Source of the DNA: Marivita sp046592965
GTDB taxonomy: Bacteria > Pseudomonadota > Alphaproteobacteria > Rhodobacterales > Rhodobacteraceae
Reading direction: 5' to 3'
Assembly (NCBI RefSeq): GCF_046592965.1
Contig: NZ_JBISBV010000001.1
Location: 496,001 to 560,000, forward strand
DNA length: 64,000 bases
Within the stretch, counting starts at the first letter, position 1. Every line of letters starts with the position of its first letter. The position numbers were made by a program, and so were the translations under genes. This document shows positions 25,001-33,191 of the stretch, piece after piece. The notes under the pieces were generated by a model. It ran no database searches. It had not been told where the DNA came from and saw nothing but the letters and a program-made list of their open reading frames with translations.

Positions 25001-26146
25001 TCACACCGGCTCAGCCTCTTTCTCGGTTTGGGCATTTTGCCCGTCGCCAAGAAACCGCGCCAGCGTCGGCCAGGATCCGGTCTCGTCACAAACGATCTTG
25101 ATGACGATCAAAATGGGCAAGGCCACGACCATTCCCATTACGGACCAAATCCATGCGAAGAACGCGACAGTCAGGAATACCACCGTCGTGTTCAGGCGCA
25201 TCCGGCGCGATATGACGAGTGGCGTGACGAGCTGCCCTTCGATGGACGTCAGCGCGATATACGTGGCGAAGACGCCGAACGCGGGCCATGTGCCGTCTAA
25301 CGTCACGAAGGCAACAGCGGCTGCGATCGTGGCACCCATCAGCCCGCCAAGGTAGGGGACAAAGTTCAGGCCGAAGGCGAGAAACCCAAAGATCACAGCA
25401 CTCGACAAGCCCCAGATATACATCGCGAGCGCCACGGCAATGCCGAGACCTGTGTTGATGATCGCGATGCCTCCGAGGTAATGTCCCAATCGGTCTTCTA
25501 TCGAATAGAGCACCCCGACGGCTTTGCGCTTGTCTCCGAAACGCTTGAAGCTTTGCACGGTCTTGACCAGAAACATGTCGCCGGACGCCACGAGAAAGAA
25601 CAGCAGCACAAGCGCGAACATGATCCGGCTTAGAAAACCGGGCGCCATGCTGAATATCGTGGTGATGATGCCTCTGTTGGACACAACCTCGACTTCAACG
25701 GTTTCGGCGTCTTTCTCGGCAATGATTTCTTCCGCCGCTTCACTCGCATCGTTGATTTTTTCCAACGTGCCACCGGCGGAAGCCAGTTCGTTCTTGATCC
25801 GCTCCATAAGCGACGGCAAATCTTCGATGAACTGCGCGGCGGGCGCGCTGAGTTGCACCAGAAGCAAGCCGATCACCATCGTCAACACGGTGGTGAAGAG
25901 CGCGGCCGACACAACTGGTGGGATACCGATGCGCGCCAGCCATCGTCTTGGGCGGTTGAGCACGAAGTAGCCCAGAAACGCTGCCGTGACCGGGATCAGG
26001 AAATCGCTGGCCCAGACCATTGCTTGCAGCAGCAATATGCAAAAGATTCCGATGATCGGGACCTCCAAGCGTCCCAATCCGGTCCGTTGTTCCGATCCGA
26101 TCGCAGGATCGACTGCGATGGGTTCGGTCTTCAGGTTGTCTGTCAT
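25001..26146 (-). CDS. AI-2E family transporter
   Basis: 381-residue polytopic membrane protein of PF01594 (AI-2E / PerM). About eight membrane segments; family landmarks are FLGYFVLNRPRRWLARIGIP near the N terminus, FGLNFVPYLGGLMGATIAAA, and the C-terminal ALTSIEGQLVTPLVISRRMR followed by LNTTVVFLTVAFFAWIWSVM. Roles reported for relatives include autoinducer or Na+/Li+ export; the substrate here is unknown. ATG 26146 follows the stop of the EEP gene by one base, so it is the last gene of the YihY-EEP-AI-2E operon. Confidence 0.9.
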   Translation of the reverse strand: MTDNLKTEPIAVDPAIGSEQRTGLGRLEVPIIGIFCILLLQAMVWASDFLIPVTAAFLGYFVLNRPRRWLARIGIPPVVSAALFTTVLTMVIGLLLVQLSAPAAQFIEDLPSLMERIKNELASAGGTLEKINDASEAAEEIIAEKDAETVEVEVVSNRGIITTIFSMAPGFLSRIMFALVLLFFLVASGDMFLVKTVQSFKRFGDKRKAVGVLYSIEDRLGHYLGGIAIINTGLGIAVALAMYIWGLSSAVIFGFLAFGLNFVPYLGGLMGATIAAAVAFVTLDGTWPAFGVFATYIALTSIEGQLVTPLVISRRMRLNTTVVFLTVAFFAWIWSVMGMVVALPILIVIKIVCDETGSWPTLARFLGDGQNAQTEKEAEPV

Positions 26147-26147
26147 G

Positions 26148-27116
26148 TCATGTGGCCTTGACGGGATCGACGAAAACGGTCGTCTTGATGGGGAAGTGAT
26201 CCGATCCGAAATTTTCAAGCCGTTCGAACGACACCAGCTTGATGTCCTTGGTCAGGAATAGCTGGTCGATCGGCAGACGGATCAGCGGGTAGTCTGCATG
26301 AAAGCTCGAGACCATCCCGCGTCCGACCCGTGGTTCCTGAAACGATCCGTAATGCTTGAACCGGCGCGTCGTCCATGACCAGGCAACATCGTTGAAATCG
26401 CCCATGCAAATCGTCGGCCGCTCGGTCGATGACGTACGCTCCGCGGCGGCCTTGATCTGGCGGTCACGCACCTTGGTGCTGTTGCCGGGAACCGGTGGGC
26501 GCGGATGCAAGCCGATGAAATTGAACCCGGTTCCGTCGCGGTCACGCAGGGTCGCTTTCAGCGAGGGTGTGTCGTCCCCATCAGGCCAGAGAAATTCGCA
26601 ATTCTCGACATCAAGACGGGTGGCGAAGATCATGCCGTAATGATCATCGGTGACATGCGATTTCACGGTTGCATAGCGCGCCAGCACGTCGCTCAACCCA
26701 TCTGCCCAAGCTGCATTCGTCTCCATCAGCAAGAGAACGTCTGGGTCCTCGCGGTCGATGATGCTTGCCAGATCGGCGTAGCGGTCGTTTTCCATCAGGA
26801 CGTTGACGGCCATGAGACAGATCGTGTCAGTGTCAGGACCGGGTGTTGTCTTTTCAATCTCAGTCCGCGCGATTGGAGTGTAGGGAAAAATCAGGATCGC
26901 CTGATAGGCGAAGGCAGCAGCCATCAGGGCCAGTAACACCGGCTTGAACGCGATCGCAAACGGCAAGGAGACCAGAAGCACGGCCAGAGCGAGCACTGCG
27001 ATGTGCACGCGGGGGAAATCCCACATTCGCACCCACCATCTGACGCTGTTGGTCAGCGGCAGGACTGTGGTGACGACCACGATCACCGCCAGTATCCAGA
27101 GTAGCGCGTTCAACAT
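26148..27116 (-). CDS. Endonuclease/exonuclease/phosphatase (EEP) family protein with N-terminal membrane helices
   Basis: 322 residues. Residues about 1-75 form two or three membrane helices; the rest is the EEP fold (PF03372). Visible motifs: MAVNVLMENDRY near the strand carrying the first metal ligand region, DVLLLMETN with the metal-binding Glu, GLHPRPP, the GDFNDVAWSW block, and the terminal GSDHFPI with the catalytic Asp-His. Such YafD/YgfT-like membrane-anchored EEP proteins are of uncertain substrate. Middle gene of the YihY-EEP-AI-2E operon, starting 16 bases after the yihY-like stop. Confidence 0.85.
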   Translation of the reverse strand: MLNALLWILAVIVVVTTVLPLTNSVRWWVRMWDFPRVHIAVLALAVLLVSLPFAIAFKPVLLALMAAAFAYQAILIFPYTPIARTEIEKTTPGPDTDTICLMAVNVLMENDRYADLASIIDREDPDVLLLMETNAAWADGLSDVLARYATVKSHVTDDHYGMIFATRLDVENCEFLWPDGDDTPSLKATLRDRDGTGFNFIGLHPRPPVPGNSTKVRDRQIKAAAERTSSTERPTICMGDFNDVAWSWTTRRFKHYGSFQEPRVGRGMVSSFHADYPLIRLPIDQLFLTKDIKLVSFERLENFGSDHFPIKTTVFVDPVKAT

Positions 27117-27132
27117 CTGTCAGCCCCATGTG

Positions 27133-28080
27133 TCACTTGCCTGCAGCCTCGCCCAGCTTGTCGGCTTTGACTGCGTCGCGCTGGCCCATGGGCAGATCCT
27201 GCCCTTGCGTGGTGTCGCGGCGGGTCTGCGCTTCCAGTTCGGCATTCAGTTCCGCTCCGAGAAGTATGACAAAGGCCGAGATCCAGAACCACATCAGCAA
27301 CACGACAACGCCCGCCAAGGTGCCGAAGCTTTCATTGTAGGAGCCGAAATTGGCGACATAAAAGGCGAATCCCGCAGAGGCGATGAGCCATCCAAAGCAG
27401 GCGGCAACGGCACCGATAGATGCCCATTGCCATTCCGGCTCATCGCGCGAAGGACCGTATCGATAGAGAACCGACAACCCGACCATGGTGAGGACGAACA
27501 AACCGACGAACAGAGCGACGCTCAGCAAGGTTTCGATGATACCGCCAAGACCGAGAAACTCGATCGCAATCGGCAAGGTAACAGTCGCAAGGAGCGCCAC
27601 CAACAGACCGGCAAACAGAAACAGTGTCAGCGCGAAGGTCACCAGCTTCAGCTTTATGAACCCGCGCTTTTCGTCTTCGTCGTAGGCGACATTGATGCCT
27701 TCGATCAAACTCGCCACGCCCTTGGACGCAGAATAAAGAGCGAGAAGAACACCAACGATCGCGGCAAGGCCAAGGCCGCCGTTCTGTGATCCGGCAACCT
27801 TGGTTGCTTGATTCATGATGATCGAAATGACCTCCTCGGGCATGAGGCCGGACATGCTTTGCAACAGATCGACAACCTGGCTTGGTTCGACGACCAGCCC
27901 GCTGATGGCGAGAAACGCGGTGATGGCCGGAAATAGGGCGAGCAAGCCGTAGAAGGCTATTCCGGCAGCGATCAGGCCAACGCGGTCCTCGGCAATCTCG
28001 TCCTTCACGCGAAAGAGGATGTCTTTCCATCCCGACGATGGGATGTCCCCGGGTGAGTCTGCTTTGCGGCCACGCGCCAT
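27133..28080 (-). CDS. YihY/virulence factor BrkB family membrane protein
   Basis: 315 residues, six predicted membrane segments, PF03631. The family blocks AAGIAFYGLLALFPAITAFL, YSASKGVASLIEGINVAYDE and GVVVLLMWFWISAFVILLGA are all present. Often mis-annotated as ribonuclease BN; no nuclease motif is visible. ATG 28080 has AAGGA nine bases upstream; an ATG 16 codons earlier was rejected. First gene of a three-gene minus-strand operon, with an EcfG-type promoter 131-155 bases upstream. Confidence 0.9.
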   Translation of the reverse strand: MARGRKADSPGDIPSSGWKDILFRVKDEIAEDRVGLIAAGIAFYGLLALFPAITAFLAISGLVVEPSQVVDLLQSMSGLMPEEVISIIMNQATKVAGSQNGGLGLAAIVGVLLALYSASKGVASLIEGINVAYDEDEKRGFIKLKLVTFALTLFLFAGLLVALLATVTLPIAIEFLGLGGIIETLLSVALFVGLFVLTMVGLSVLYRYGPSRDEPEWQWASIGAVAACFGWLIASAGFAFYVANFGSYNESFGTLAGVVVLLMWFWISAFVILLGAELNAELEAQTRRDTTQGQDLPMGQRDAVKADKLGEAAGK

Positions 28081-28210
28081 AGAAATTCCTTCTGGTGTCT
28101 TGGGCGAGTGCAGAGCCGTCGCTCTCACTCGGCCGGTCGTCTCTTGCGATGATGGCGGTTGCGGGCGTCGCTATGACCGCCCCGCGCAACCGTTTCGCGT
28201 TGCCAGAAGT

Positions 28211-28235
28211 AACGTCCCATTCACGTCATTGTTCC
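28211..28235 (-). promoter_or_regulatory. Putative EcfG-type promoter for the yihY-like operon
   Basis: On the minus strand GGAAC (28235-28231), a 16-base spacer, then CGTT (28214-28211). It is intergenic, points to the yihY-like start at 28080 and would leave a leader of roughly 125 bases. Confidence 0.7.
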
Positions 28236-28240
28236 CAATC

Positions 28241-29296
28241 TCACGGGGAAAAGAAAAAGCGGACCATCTCGGCACTGGCGTCCGGACCTTTGGGGTCTGT
28301 GTAGGAGCCGGATGGTTGGCCGCCCGACCAGGCGTGGCCCAAGCCGTCTATGGTCCAATGCTCAAGCTCGGCCCTGCCCGACGGCCCCGTTGATACGCGA
28401 CAGGTATAGCCGCGACCTCCCATCTGACCGGATTGAGTGGCTTCGATGGTTTGCGACGGACCAACATCAAGCGCTTGTTGCACGATACTGGCGCCGTTGG
28501 ACGGATGTACGGTGGAATCTGAAGTTCCGTGAAACACGATGGTGCGCACCGGATCGGCCTGACGGTTCCGCGGTGTTAACGACTGTGCCCCGCTGCTCAT
28601 TGCAGCAAAGGCCGACGGCACGTCTTTCGCCGCTCCGAAAGGCAGGCCGGAATGCGCGCCAACGCCGGTGAACACGTCTGAATAGGTTTCTCCCAATATG
28701 ATCGCCATTGCCGCTCCGGCAGACAATCCGGCGACAAATGTTCTATCCCTCTCGATGTTGTAAATGTCGCGCACCTGTCGCGTTATCCCCGAAAGGATTG
28801 CAGGCTCTCCGGCATCACGCCGCTGATCACCCCGACTGAACCAGTTCCAGCATGATTGCGCATTATCGCCTCTCGCTTGTGCTGGGTAGACGACAACAAA
28901 GCGGTGCAGTTCGGCAAGGGCGTTCATTCCGGTACCTGCCGCGAAATCTTCGGGTGTCTGGGTGCAGCCGTGCAACATGACGACAACGCCGGTCACCCCG
29001 TCTTGGGCGGCTGCGGGAACGTAGGTGCGATAAGCCCGGCTTCCTGCATCACAGGAATAGGTATCTCGCGCGAAGGTGGCACCTTCGGGCAGGTGAAGTT
29101 CGGGTTGTGAAAGCCCGCCAAGCGGGAAGTTCAGCCCGGAAAGCATGCCGTCAAGCGAGGCGCTCATGGGAAGGCCCTGGTGCTCCGGTCCCGCCAATCC
29201 GTGCTGCGCCAAAGTGCGCTGAACAAGCTCTTGTGCTGCTGACATGCGGTCTTCGCCAGTCGTGTTGCGCGGTGCGCCCACGTTGAATCGTTTCAT
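28241..29296 (-). CDS. PHB depolymerase family esterase
   Basis: 351-residue alpha/beta hydrolase of the Esterase_PHB family (PF10503). VVMLHGCTQTPEDFAAGTG is the oxyanion-hole block, GLSAGAAMAII the lipase box with nucleophile Ser192, DSTVHPSNG the likely acid region, and GLGHAWSG the catalytic His loop. No signal peptide is visible, so an intracellular poly(3-hydroxyalkanoate) or short ester hydrolase is likely. ATG 29296 has AAGGAT nine bases upstream. It lies 29 bases after the ribbon-helix-helix-like regulator on the same strand, which suggests a PHA-granule mobilisation pair. Typical polymer-binding domain is not obvious. Confidence 0.85.
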   Translation of the reverse strand: MKRFNVGAPRNTTGEDRMSAAQELVQRTLAQHGLAGPEHQGLPMSASLDGMLSGLNFPLGGLSQPELHLPEGATFARDTYSCDAGSRAYRTYVPAAAQDGVTGVVVMLHGCTQTPEDFAAGTGMNALAELHRFVVVYPAQARGDNAQSCWNWFSRGDQRRDAGEPAILSGITRQVRDIYNIERDRTFVAGLSAGAAMAIILGETYSDVFTGVGAHSGLPFGAAKDVPSAFAAMSSGAQSLTPRNRQADPVRTIVFHGTSDSTVHPSNGASIVQQALDVGPSQTIEATQSGQMGGRGYTCRVSTGPSGRAELEHWTIDGLGHAWSGGQPSGSYTDPKGPDASAEMVRFFFSP

Positions 29297-29325
29297 AATC
29301 TGTATCCTTGTCAGAGCACTCAGGC

Positions 29326-29742
29326 TCAGGTGATGCGGTCTGCGAGGGCAGCCTTGATGTCTTTGCTGGCCTGCAACGCGCCCAGCACTGTGATTGAACC
29401 GATGGTCTGCCGTGCAAGTTCCGGCGTCACATCGGGCGCGATGCGCGCCAGGCCGACGACCTTGACGTGCAACATCTCTCCGGCATCCCGCAGAGCTTCC
29501 AAATCGGCGACCGAATAGTCGCGAAGACCGAGTTCCATGGTGTGACGCTCGATCGACTTTTCGACGGCATCGACATGGCTGGCCAATTGATTGCGGATCG
29601 CGGTCCGGATCAGGTCGGTGCGGTTGGAATAGAACCCTTCCTGTACCAACAGGTCGATGCGCCCAAGATCGACGTAGCCGAGATTGATGGTGATCTTCTC
29701 GCTGTCGGGCGCTTTGTCGCGTATCGGTCTGACATTGCTCAT
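29326..29742 (-). CDS. CopG-like ribbon-helix-helix transcriptional regulator
   Basis: 138 residues. KITINLGYVDLGRIDLLVQE followed by GFYSNRTDLIRTAIRNQL at about 20-58 matches a ribbon-helix-helix DNA-binding domain (beta-strand ITINLG, then two helices with NRTDLIR). The remaining C-terminal 80 residues (ending in LGALQASKDIKAALADRI) are of unknown function. ATG 29742 has GGAG eight bases upstream; five extra residues in a longer form are unlikely. A small inverted repeat covers its ribosome-binding site (29753-29766), suggesting autoregulation. Followed by the PHB depolymerase gene. Confidence 0.75.
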   Translation of the reverse strand: MSNVRPIRDKAPDSEKITINLGYVDLGRIDLLVQEGFYSNRTDLIRTAIRNQLASHVDAVEKSIERHTMELGLRDYSVADLEALRDAGEMLHVKVVGLARIAPDVTPELARQTIGSITVLGALQASKDIKAALADRIT

Positions 29743-29752
29743 TGTGATAATC

Positions 29753-29766
29753 TCCATCTATATGGA
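29753..29766. promoter_or_regulatory. Inverted repeat TCCAT-CTAT-ATGGA, candidate RHH operator
   Basis: Perfect 5-bp arms with 4-base spacer immediately upstream of the RHH regulator start and overlapping its GGAG ribosome-binding site. RHH proteins bind short dyads near their own promoters, so autoregulation is plausible but not shown. Confidence 0.35.
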
Positions 29767-29881
29767 TGGTATACGGATGTTAATGCTGTCAGCGCAAGTG
29801 GAACTTTGTGCGAATATCACGTCAAATCGAAAAAACCTGGCTGGGAGCTGGGCCGCGCAGAAATTCTTGTCTCGCGCTTCG

Positions 29882-29906
29882 GGAACAACCGTTCGACCTC
29901 GGCGTT
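29882..29906 (+). promoter_or_regulatory. Putative EcfG-type promoter for csbD-like gene
   Basis: GGAAC at 29882-29886, 16-base spacer, CGTT at 29903-29906, directed to the csbD-like gene 188 bases downstream. The 350-base gap 29743-30093 holds this element, the inverted repeat at 29753, and no gene that I can support. Confidence 0.65.
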
Positions 29907-30093
29907 GTTCAGATGCGCCACTCAGCAAGACCGAGTGGCAGGCGTATCAGGTGGATTGGCCCTCAGACGAGTAAGGCACAACGGTTCCGAGCCACGGTTT
30001 GGAACATATTCGTTCGGCTCCCAACTGGTGCAAACCGATTTAATGCTGCCGCAGGGGTGCGACCCGCGGCGCACAGACAGGAAAGGATATCCT

Positions 30094-30291
30094 ATGAATT
30101 GGGATCAAGTCGAAGGCAACTGGAAGCAGATGACCGGAAATGTGAAAGCCAAGTGGGGCGATCTGACCGATGACGAGATCGCCGAGGTCAACGGCAATCG
30201 CGAGGCTCTGGAAGGCAAAATCCAGGCCAAGTACGGCAAGAGCAAAGAAGAAGCTAAACGCGAAGTCGATGACTTCCTGGCAGAGCGTTAA
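30094..30291 (+). CDS. CsbD family stress protein
   Basis: 65 residues, MNWDQVEGNWKQMTGNVKAK at the start is the CsbD signature (PF05532), and the whole protein is a small charged helical bundle. CsbD homologues are induced by general stress sigma factors (SigB in Bacillus, EcfG in alphaproteobacteria). ATG 30094 follows AAAGGAT at nine bases; an open frame extends much further upstream but without a family match. An EcfG-type promoter lies 188 bases upstream, and two hairpins follow the stop. Confidence 0.9.
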   Translation: MNWDQVEGNWKQMTGNVKAKWGDLTDDEIAEVNGNREALEGKIQAKYGKSKEEAKREVDDFLAER

Positions 30292-30299
30292 GGCGTTCC

Positions 30300-30323
30300 A
30301 GAGCCGCCCGGTCGGGCGGCTCT
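30300..30323 (+). terminator. GC-rich hairpin after csbD-like gene
   Basis: Ten-bp stem AGAGCCGCCC / GGGCGGCTCT with loop GGTC, nine bases after the stop. No proper T-run follows (ATCCTCG), so it may act as a weak terminator or an mRNA 3' stabiliser. Confidence 0.5.
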
Positions 30324-30372
30324 ATCCTCGTTGATGGGCTGTCAGTTTCCCCCCGGTCAGCCGCCATCAACC

Positions 30373-30431
30373 AAGGCCCATCTGGTCGCTGGCACCACGC
30401 GTGCCACCTTGTGACCAGATGGGCCTTTTTT
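30373..30431. terminator. Bidirectional terminator with 15-bp stem between csbD-like and adenosine kinase genes
   Basis: Perfect 15-bp inverted repeat AAGGCCCATCTGGTC (30373-30387) and GACCAGATGGGCCTT (30413-30427) followed by T-run. The 25-base loop itself contains GGCA-N7-TGCC. Lies between two convergent genes, which fits bidirectional termination. Confidence 0.7.
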
Positions 30432-30454
30432 CGTGATGATCAAATATCTGATTT

Positions 30455-31447
30455 TCAGATCAGGCCGGACTTGCGAAACAGGGCTTTCAGTTCCGCCTCT
30501 GGCCGTGGCCCGATATGCGAGATGACCTCGCTCGCGGCGACGCAACCCATTCGCCCGCAGACGTCCATGTCGCGCCCCAGTGAGAGTCCGTAGAGAAAAC
30601 CTGCGGCAAACTGATCTCCGGCACCCGTGGCGTCCACCGGAACCACCTTGGTAACCGGAATTTCTGTCCGCACCCCGTTGTGAATGATCGACACCGCATC
30701 GCCGGACCGAGTGCACACGACCAGCGGACAGACCGCAGCGACGGCCGCAAGATCGGCTTCCAGATCGTCGTTCTGATATAGCGACATGATTTCCGCCTCG
30801 TTTCCGATAACGAAATCCATCTCATGTTCGATCAGGTCGAGGAAATCCTCACGATGCCTTTCCACGCAGAACGGATCGGAAATCGCGATACCGGCTTTGC
30901 CCCCGGCGGCACGACAGGTGCGGGCGGTGCGAATGAACGCGTCTTTGCCCTTGTCCTTGTCAAACAGGTAGCCTTCCAGAAATACGATCTCTGCCTCCGC
31001 AGCGACATCCTCGGACACATCGGCAGGCCCAAGTTCGGCAGAGATGCCAAGGTATGTGTTCATCGACCGCTCCCCGTCGGGAGAGACAAAGATCATCGAG
31101 CGTGATGTGGGAAGCTCTCCGCCGGACACCGGCGCATTCACGAAATCGGTTCCGTCTTTTTCCATCGCATCGGCATAAAAGCGCCCCAGGGCGTCGTCGT
31201 GTACCCGACCGATAAAGCCGGTGCGCAAACCCAAATTGCCCAGCCCTGCAAGCGTGTTGGCAACCGAACCACCCGGTGTCTGGGTTCGTTTCTTCATCGC
31301 GGCATAAAGGGTTTCTCCTCGCTCCCTTTCGACCAGTTGCATGATGCCTTTCTGGATCCCCATCAGATCGAGAAACGTATCCTCGGCGCGCGCGATGACA
31401 TCGACGACGGCATTGCCGATCCCGACGACCTGGTACTTTTTGCTCAT
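30455..31447 (-). CDS. Adenosine kinase, PfkB family
   Basis: 330 residues, PfkB/ribokinase fold, annotated in relatives as adenosine kinase. N-terminal GIGNAVVDVIAR and QTPGGSVANTLAGLGNLGL (PfkB motif 1), and catalytic PVDATGAGDQFAAGFLYGLS with the base Asp at 278 are intact. It would phosphorylate adenosine (or another nucleoside/sugar) using ATP. The ATG at 31447 overlaps the nth stop by three bases (TGA/ATG overlap at 31444-31447), so nth and this gene are coupled. Ends 24 bases before the long bidirectional terminator. The fold is certain; the adenosine specificity is the usual annotation, not proven by a motif seen here. Confidence 0.85.
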   Translation of the reverse strand: MSKKYQVVGIGNAVVDVIARAEDTFLDLMGIQKGIMQLVERERGETLYAAMKKRTQTPGGSVANTLAGLGNLGLRTGFIGRVHDDALGRFYADAMEKDGTDFVNAPVSGGELPTSRSMIFVSPDGERSMNTYLGISAELGPADVSEDVAAEAEIVFLEGYLFDKDKGKDAFIRTARTCRAAGGKAGIAISDPFCVERHREDFLDLIEHEMDFVIGNEAEIMSLYQNDDLEADLAAVAAVCPLVVCTRSGDAVSIIHNGVRTEIPVTKVVPVDATGAGDQFAAGFLYGLSLGRDMDVCGRMGCVAASEVISHIGPRPEAELKALFRKSGLI

Positions 31448-32088
31448 AGGGTCTTATCCTCGAATTGGCAGAGATCGCGGATCAGACATGCCGCGCATTT
31501 GGGTTTTCGGGCGACGCAGGTATAGCGCCCGTGCAAAATCAGCCAGTGGTGGGCGTGTTGCTGGAAATCGACCGGAATGTGGTTCTCGATCGCGCGCTCT
31601 ACGGCCACCACGTCTTTACCCGGGCAAATGCCCGTGCGGTTGCCGACGCGGAAAATATGCGTGTCCACCGCCTGCGCCGGATAGTGCCACCACATGTTGA
31701 GCACGACATTGGCGGTCTTGCGTCCCACGCCGGGCAGGCTTTCAAGTGCCGCGCGGGAGTTCGGAACCTCGCCGCCATAGTCGTCGACCAGCATGCGGCT
31801 GAGCTTGATGACGTTTTTGGCCTTGTTACGATAGAGCCCAATGCTCTTGATGTGTTCGATCACTCCGTCTTCACCAAGCTCCAGCATCTTTTGCGGCGTA
31901 TCAGCGATCTTGAAGAGTTCCTTGGTGGCCTTGTTCACGCCCAGATCGGTGGCCTGCGCGCTCAAGGCGACGGCCACCACGAGCGTATAGGCATTCACAT
32001 GATCCAGTTCGCCCTTGGGTTCGGGTTCAGTCTCCTGAAAGCGCGTGAAGATCTCGCGGATCGTGTGGTAATCGAGTTGCTTGGCCAT
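31444..32088 (-). CDS. nth: Endonuclease III
   Basis: DNA glycosylase/AP lyase for oxidised pyrimidines, 214 residues. HhH motif LPGVGRKTANVVLNMWW with catalytic Lys124, catalytic Asp142 in VDTHIFRVGNR, and the [4Fe-4S] cluster Cys191, 198, 201, 207 (C-x6-C-x2-C-x5-C). ATG 32088 is the only reasonable start. Divergent from the Ada-like gene with 123 bases between, so two repair genes share a regulatory region; coupled to the downstream adenosine kinase. Confidence 0.96.
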   Translation of the reverse strand: MAKQLDYHTIREIFTRFQETEPEPKGELDHVNAYTLVVAVALSAQATDLGVNKATKELFKIADTPQKMLELGEDGVIEHIKSIGLYRNKAKNVIKLSRMLVDDYGGEVPNSRAALESLPGVGRKTANVVLNMWWHYPAQAVDTHIFRVGNRTGICPGKDVVAVERAIENHIPVDFQQHAHHWLILHGRYTCVARKPKCAACLIRDLCQFEDKTL

Positions 32089-32211
32089 GACATTTCATAT
32101 GCCGCGCGAATCCTTGCGGGGCAAGCGGTGAACTTGCGCAGGTTTCGGGTCGCGGTGACGGGGCCGTATCGAATAGATATACGGACACGAAACCCAGAAG
32201 TGGATGGCATC

Positions 32212-33069
32212 ATGGACAGCGCAGAACAGCAAAGCCAAGGCTATCATTTTCACGTCATGCGCCGGGCGCTCGAACTTATTGATGCGCATGGGCCATCCGT
32301 GTCGCTCGAGGAGCTGGCCGCCGAGATGAATATGAGCCCGGCGCATTTCCAACGGGTGTTTTCGCGTTGGGTGGGCGTCAGCCCGAAACGCTACCAGCAA
32401 TACTTGACCCTGGAGCATGCCAAGGCGCTTTTGCAAAACCGGTTCACGACGTTGCACACCGCTCATTCGACCGGGTTGTCCGGAGGCGGCAGATTGCACG
32501 ACCTGTTCCTGCGATGGGAGGCGATGAGTCCGGGTGAATTTGCCCGCAAAGGTGACGGTCTGGTCATCTATTGGGGCTGGTTCGACAGCCCGTTTGGTCC
32601 TGCGCTGGTCATGGGAACCGAAAAGGGGCTGTGCGGGATCGCGTTCTCGGCGGAAACAGGCGAGACTCACGCTTGGGAGGATTTGACGGCGCGTTGGCCC
32701 GAGGCGTCTTATGTCGAAGATGACGAGCGCCTGCGTCCGTGGGTGATGAACGCCTTCGGTGCAAACCCCGCCGACGAACCCACGCCGCTCTTCTTGATCG
32801 GCGCGCCGTTCCAGATCAAGGTTTGGGAGGCGTTGATGAACGTGCCGTCGGGCCATGTCACAACGTACTCCGAAATTGCGGAGTTTATCGGCCACCCCAA
32901 GGCAGTGCGGGCCGTCGGGACTGCTGTGGGGCGAAACCCGATCAGCTATCTCATCCCCTGTCACCGCGCGTTGCGCAAATCAGGCGCGCTTGGCGGATAT
33001 CATTGGGGGCTGCCAGTGAAGCGCGGAATCCTGGCATGGGAGGCAGCGCGTCGGGATGCCGAAGTGTAA
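32212..33069 (+). CDS. Ada-like AraC-HTH / O6-methylguanine-DNA methyltransferase fusion
   Basis: 285 residues combining an AraC-type helix-turn-helix (about 15-112; SLEELAAEMNMSPAHFQRVF, then SPKRYQQYLTLEHAKALLQ) with an MGMT domain (about 115-285). The methyl-acceptor is Cys250 in YLIPCHRALRKSGALGGYHW, preceded by the family helix GHVTTYSEIAEFIGHP. Unlike E. coli Ada it lacks the N-terminal zinc-binding methylphosphotriester domain whose Cys38 switches the protein to activator, so the sensing mode must differ. ATG 32212 was chosen as the first in-frame ATG consistent with the HTH; an upstream GTG is possible. Divergent from nth. Confidence 0.9.
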   Translation: MDSAEQQSQGYHFHVMRRALELIDAHGPSVSLEELAAEMNMSPAHFQRVFSRWVGVSPKRYQQYLTLEHAKALLQNRFTTLHTAHSTGLSGGGRLHDLFLRWEAMSPGEFARKGDGLVIYWGWFDSPFGPALVMGTEKGLCGIAFSAETGETHAWEDLTARWPEASYVEDDERLRPWVMNAFGANPADEPTPLFLIGAPFQIKVWEALMNVPSGHVTTYSEIAEFIGHPKAVRAVGTAVGRNPISYLIPCHRALRKSGALGGYHWGLPVKRGILAWEAARRDAEV

Positions 33070-33191
33070 TGTTTCAGATTTGGGCGGAAATGCGCCGATT
33101 TTGTCGGGATAATTGTTTCGGACAGGGACCTTGCACGATATGGTCAAATGGTCCCCGCGATGACGGGGCTTCTATTGAAGAGGCATTAAAC

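Noticed and set aside
27133..28080. Annotation of the YihY protein as ribonuclease BN
   Set aside because: No nuclease motif; only membrane helices of the YihY/BrkB family are present.
29995..30030. Another GGAAC element just before csbD
   Set aside because: GGAACATATTCGTT has CGTT too close (not 16-17 bases), so it is not an EcfG promoter.
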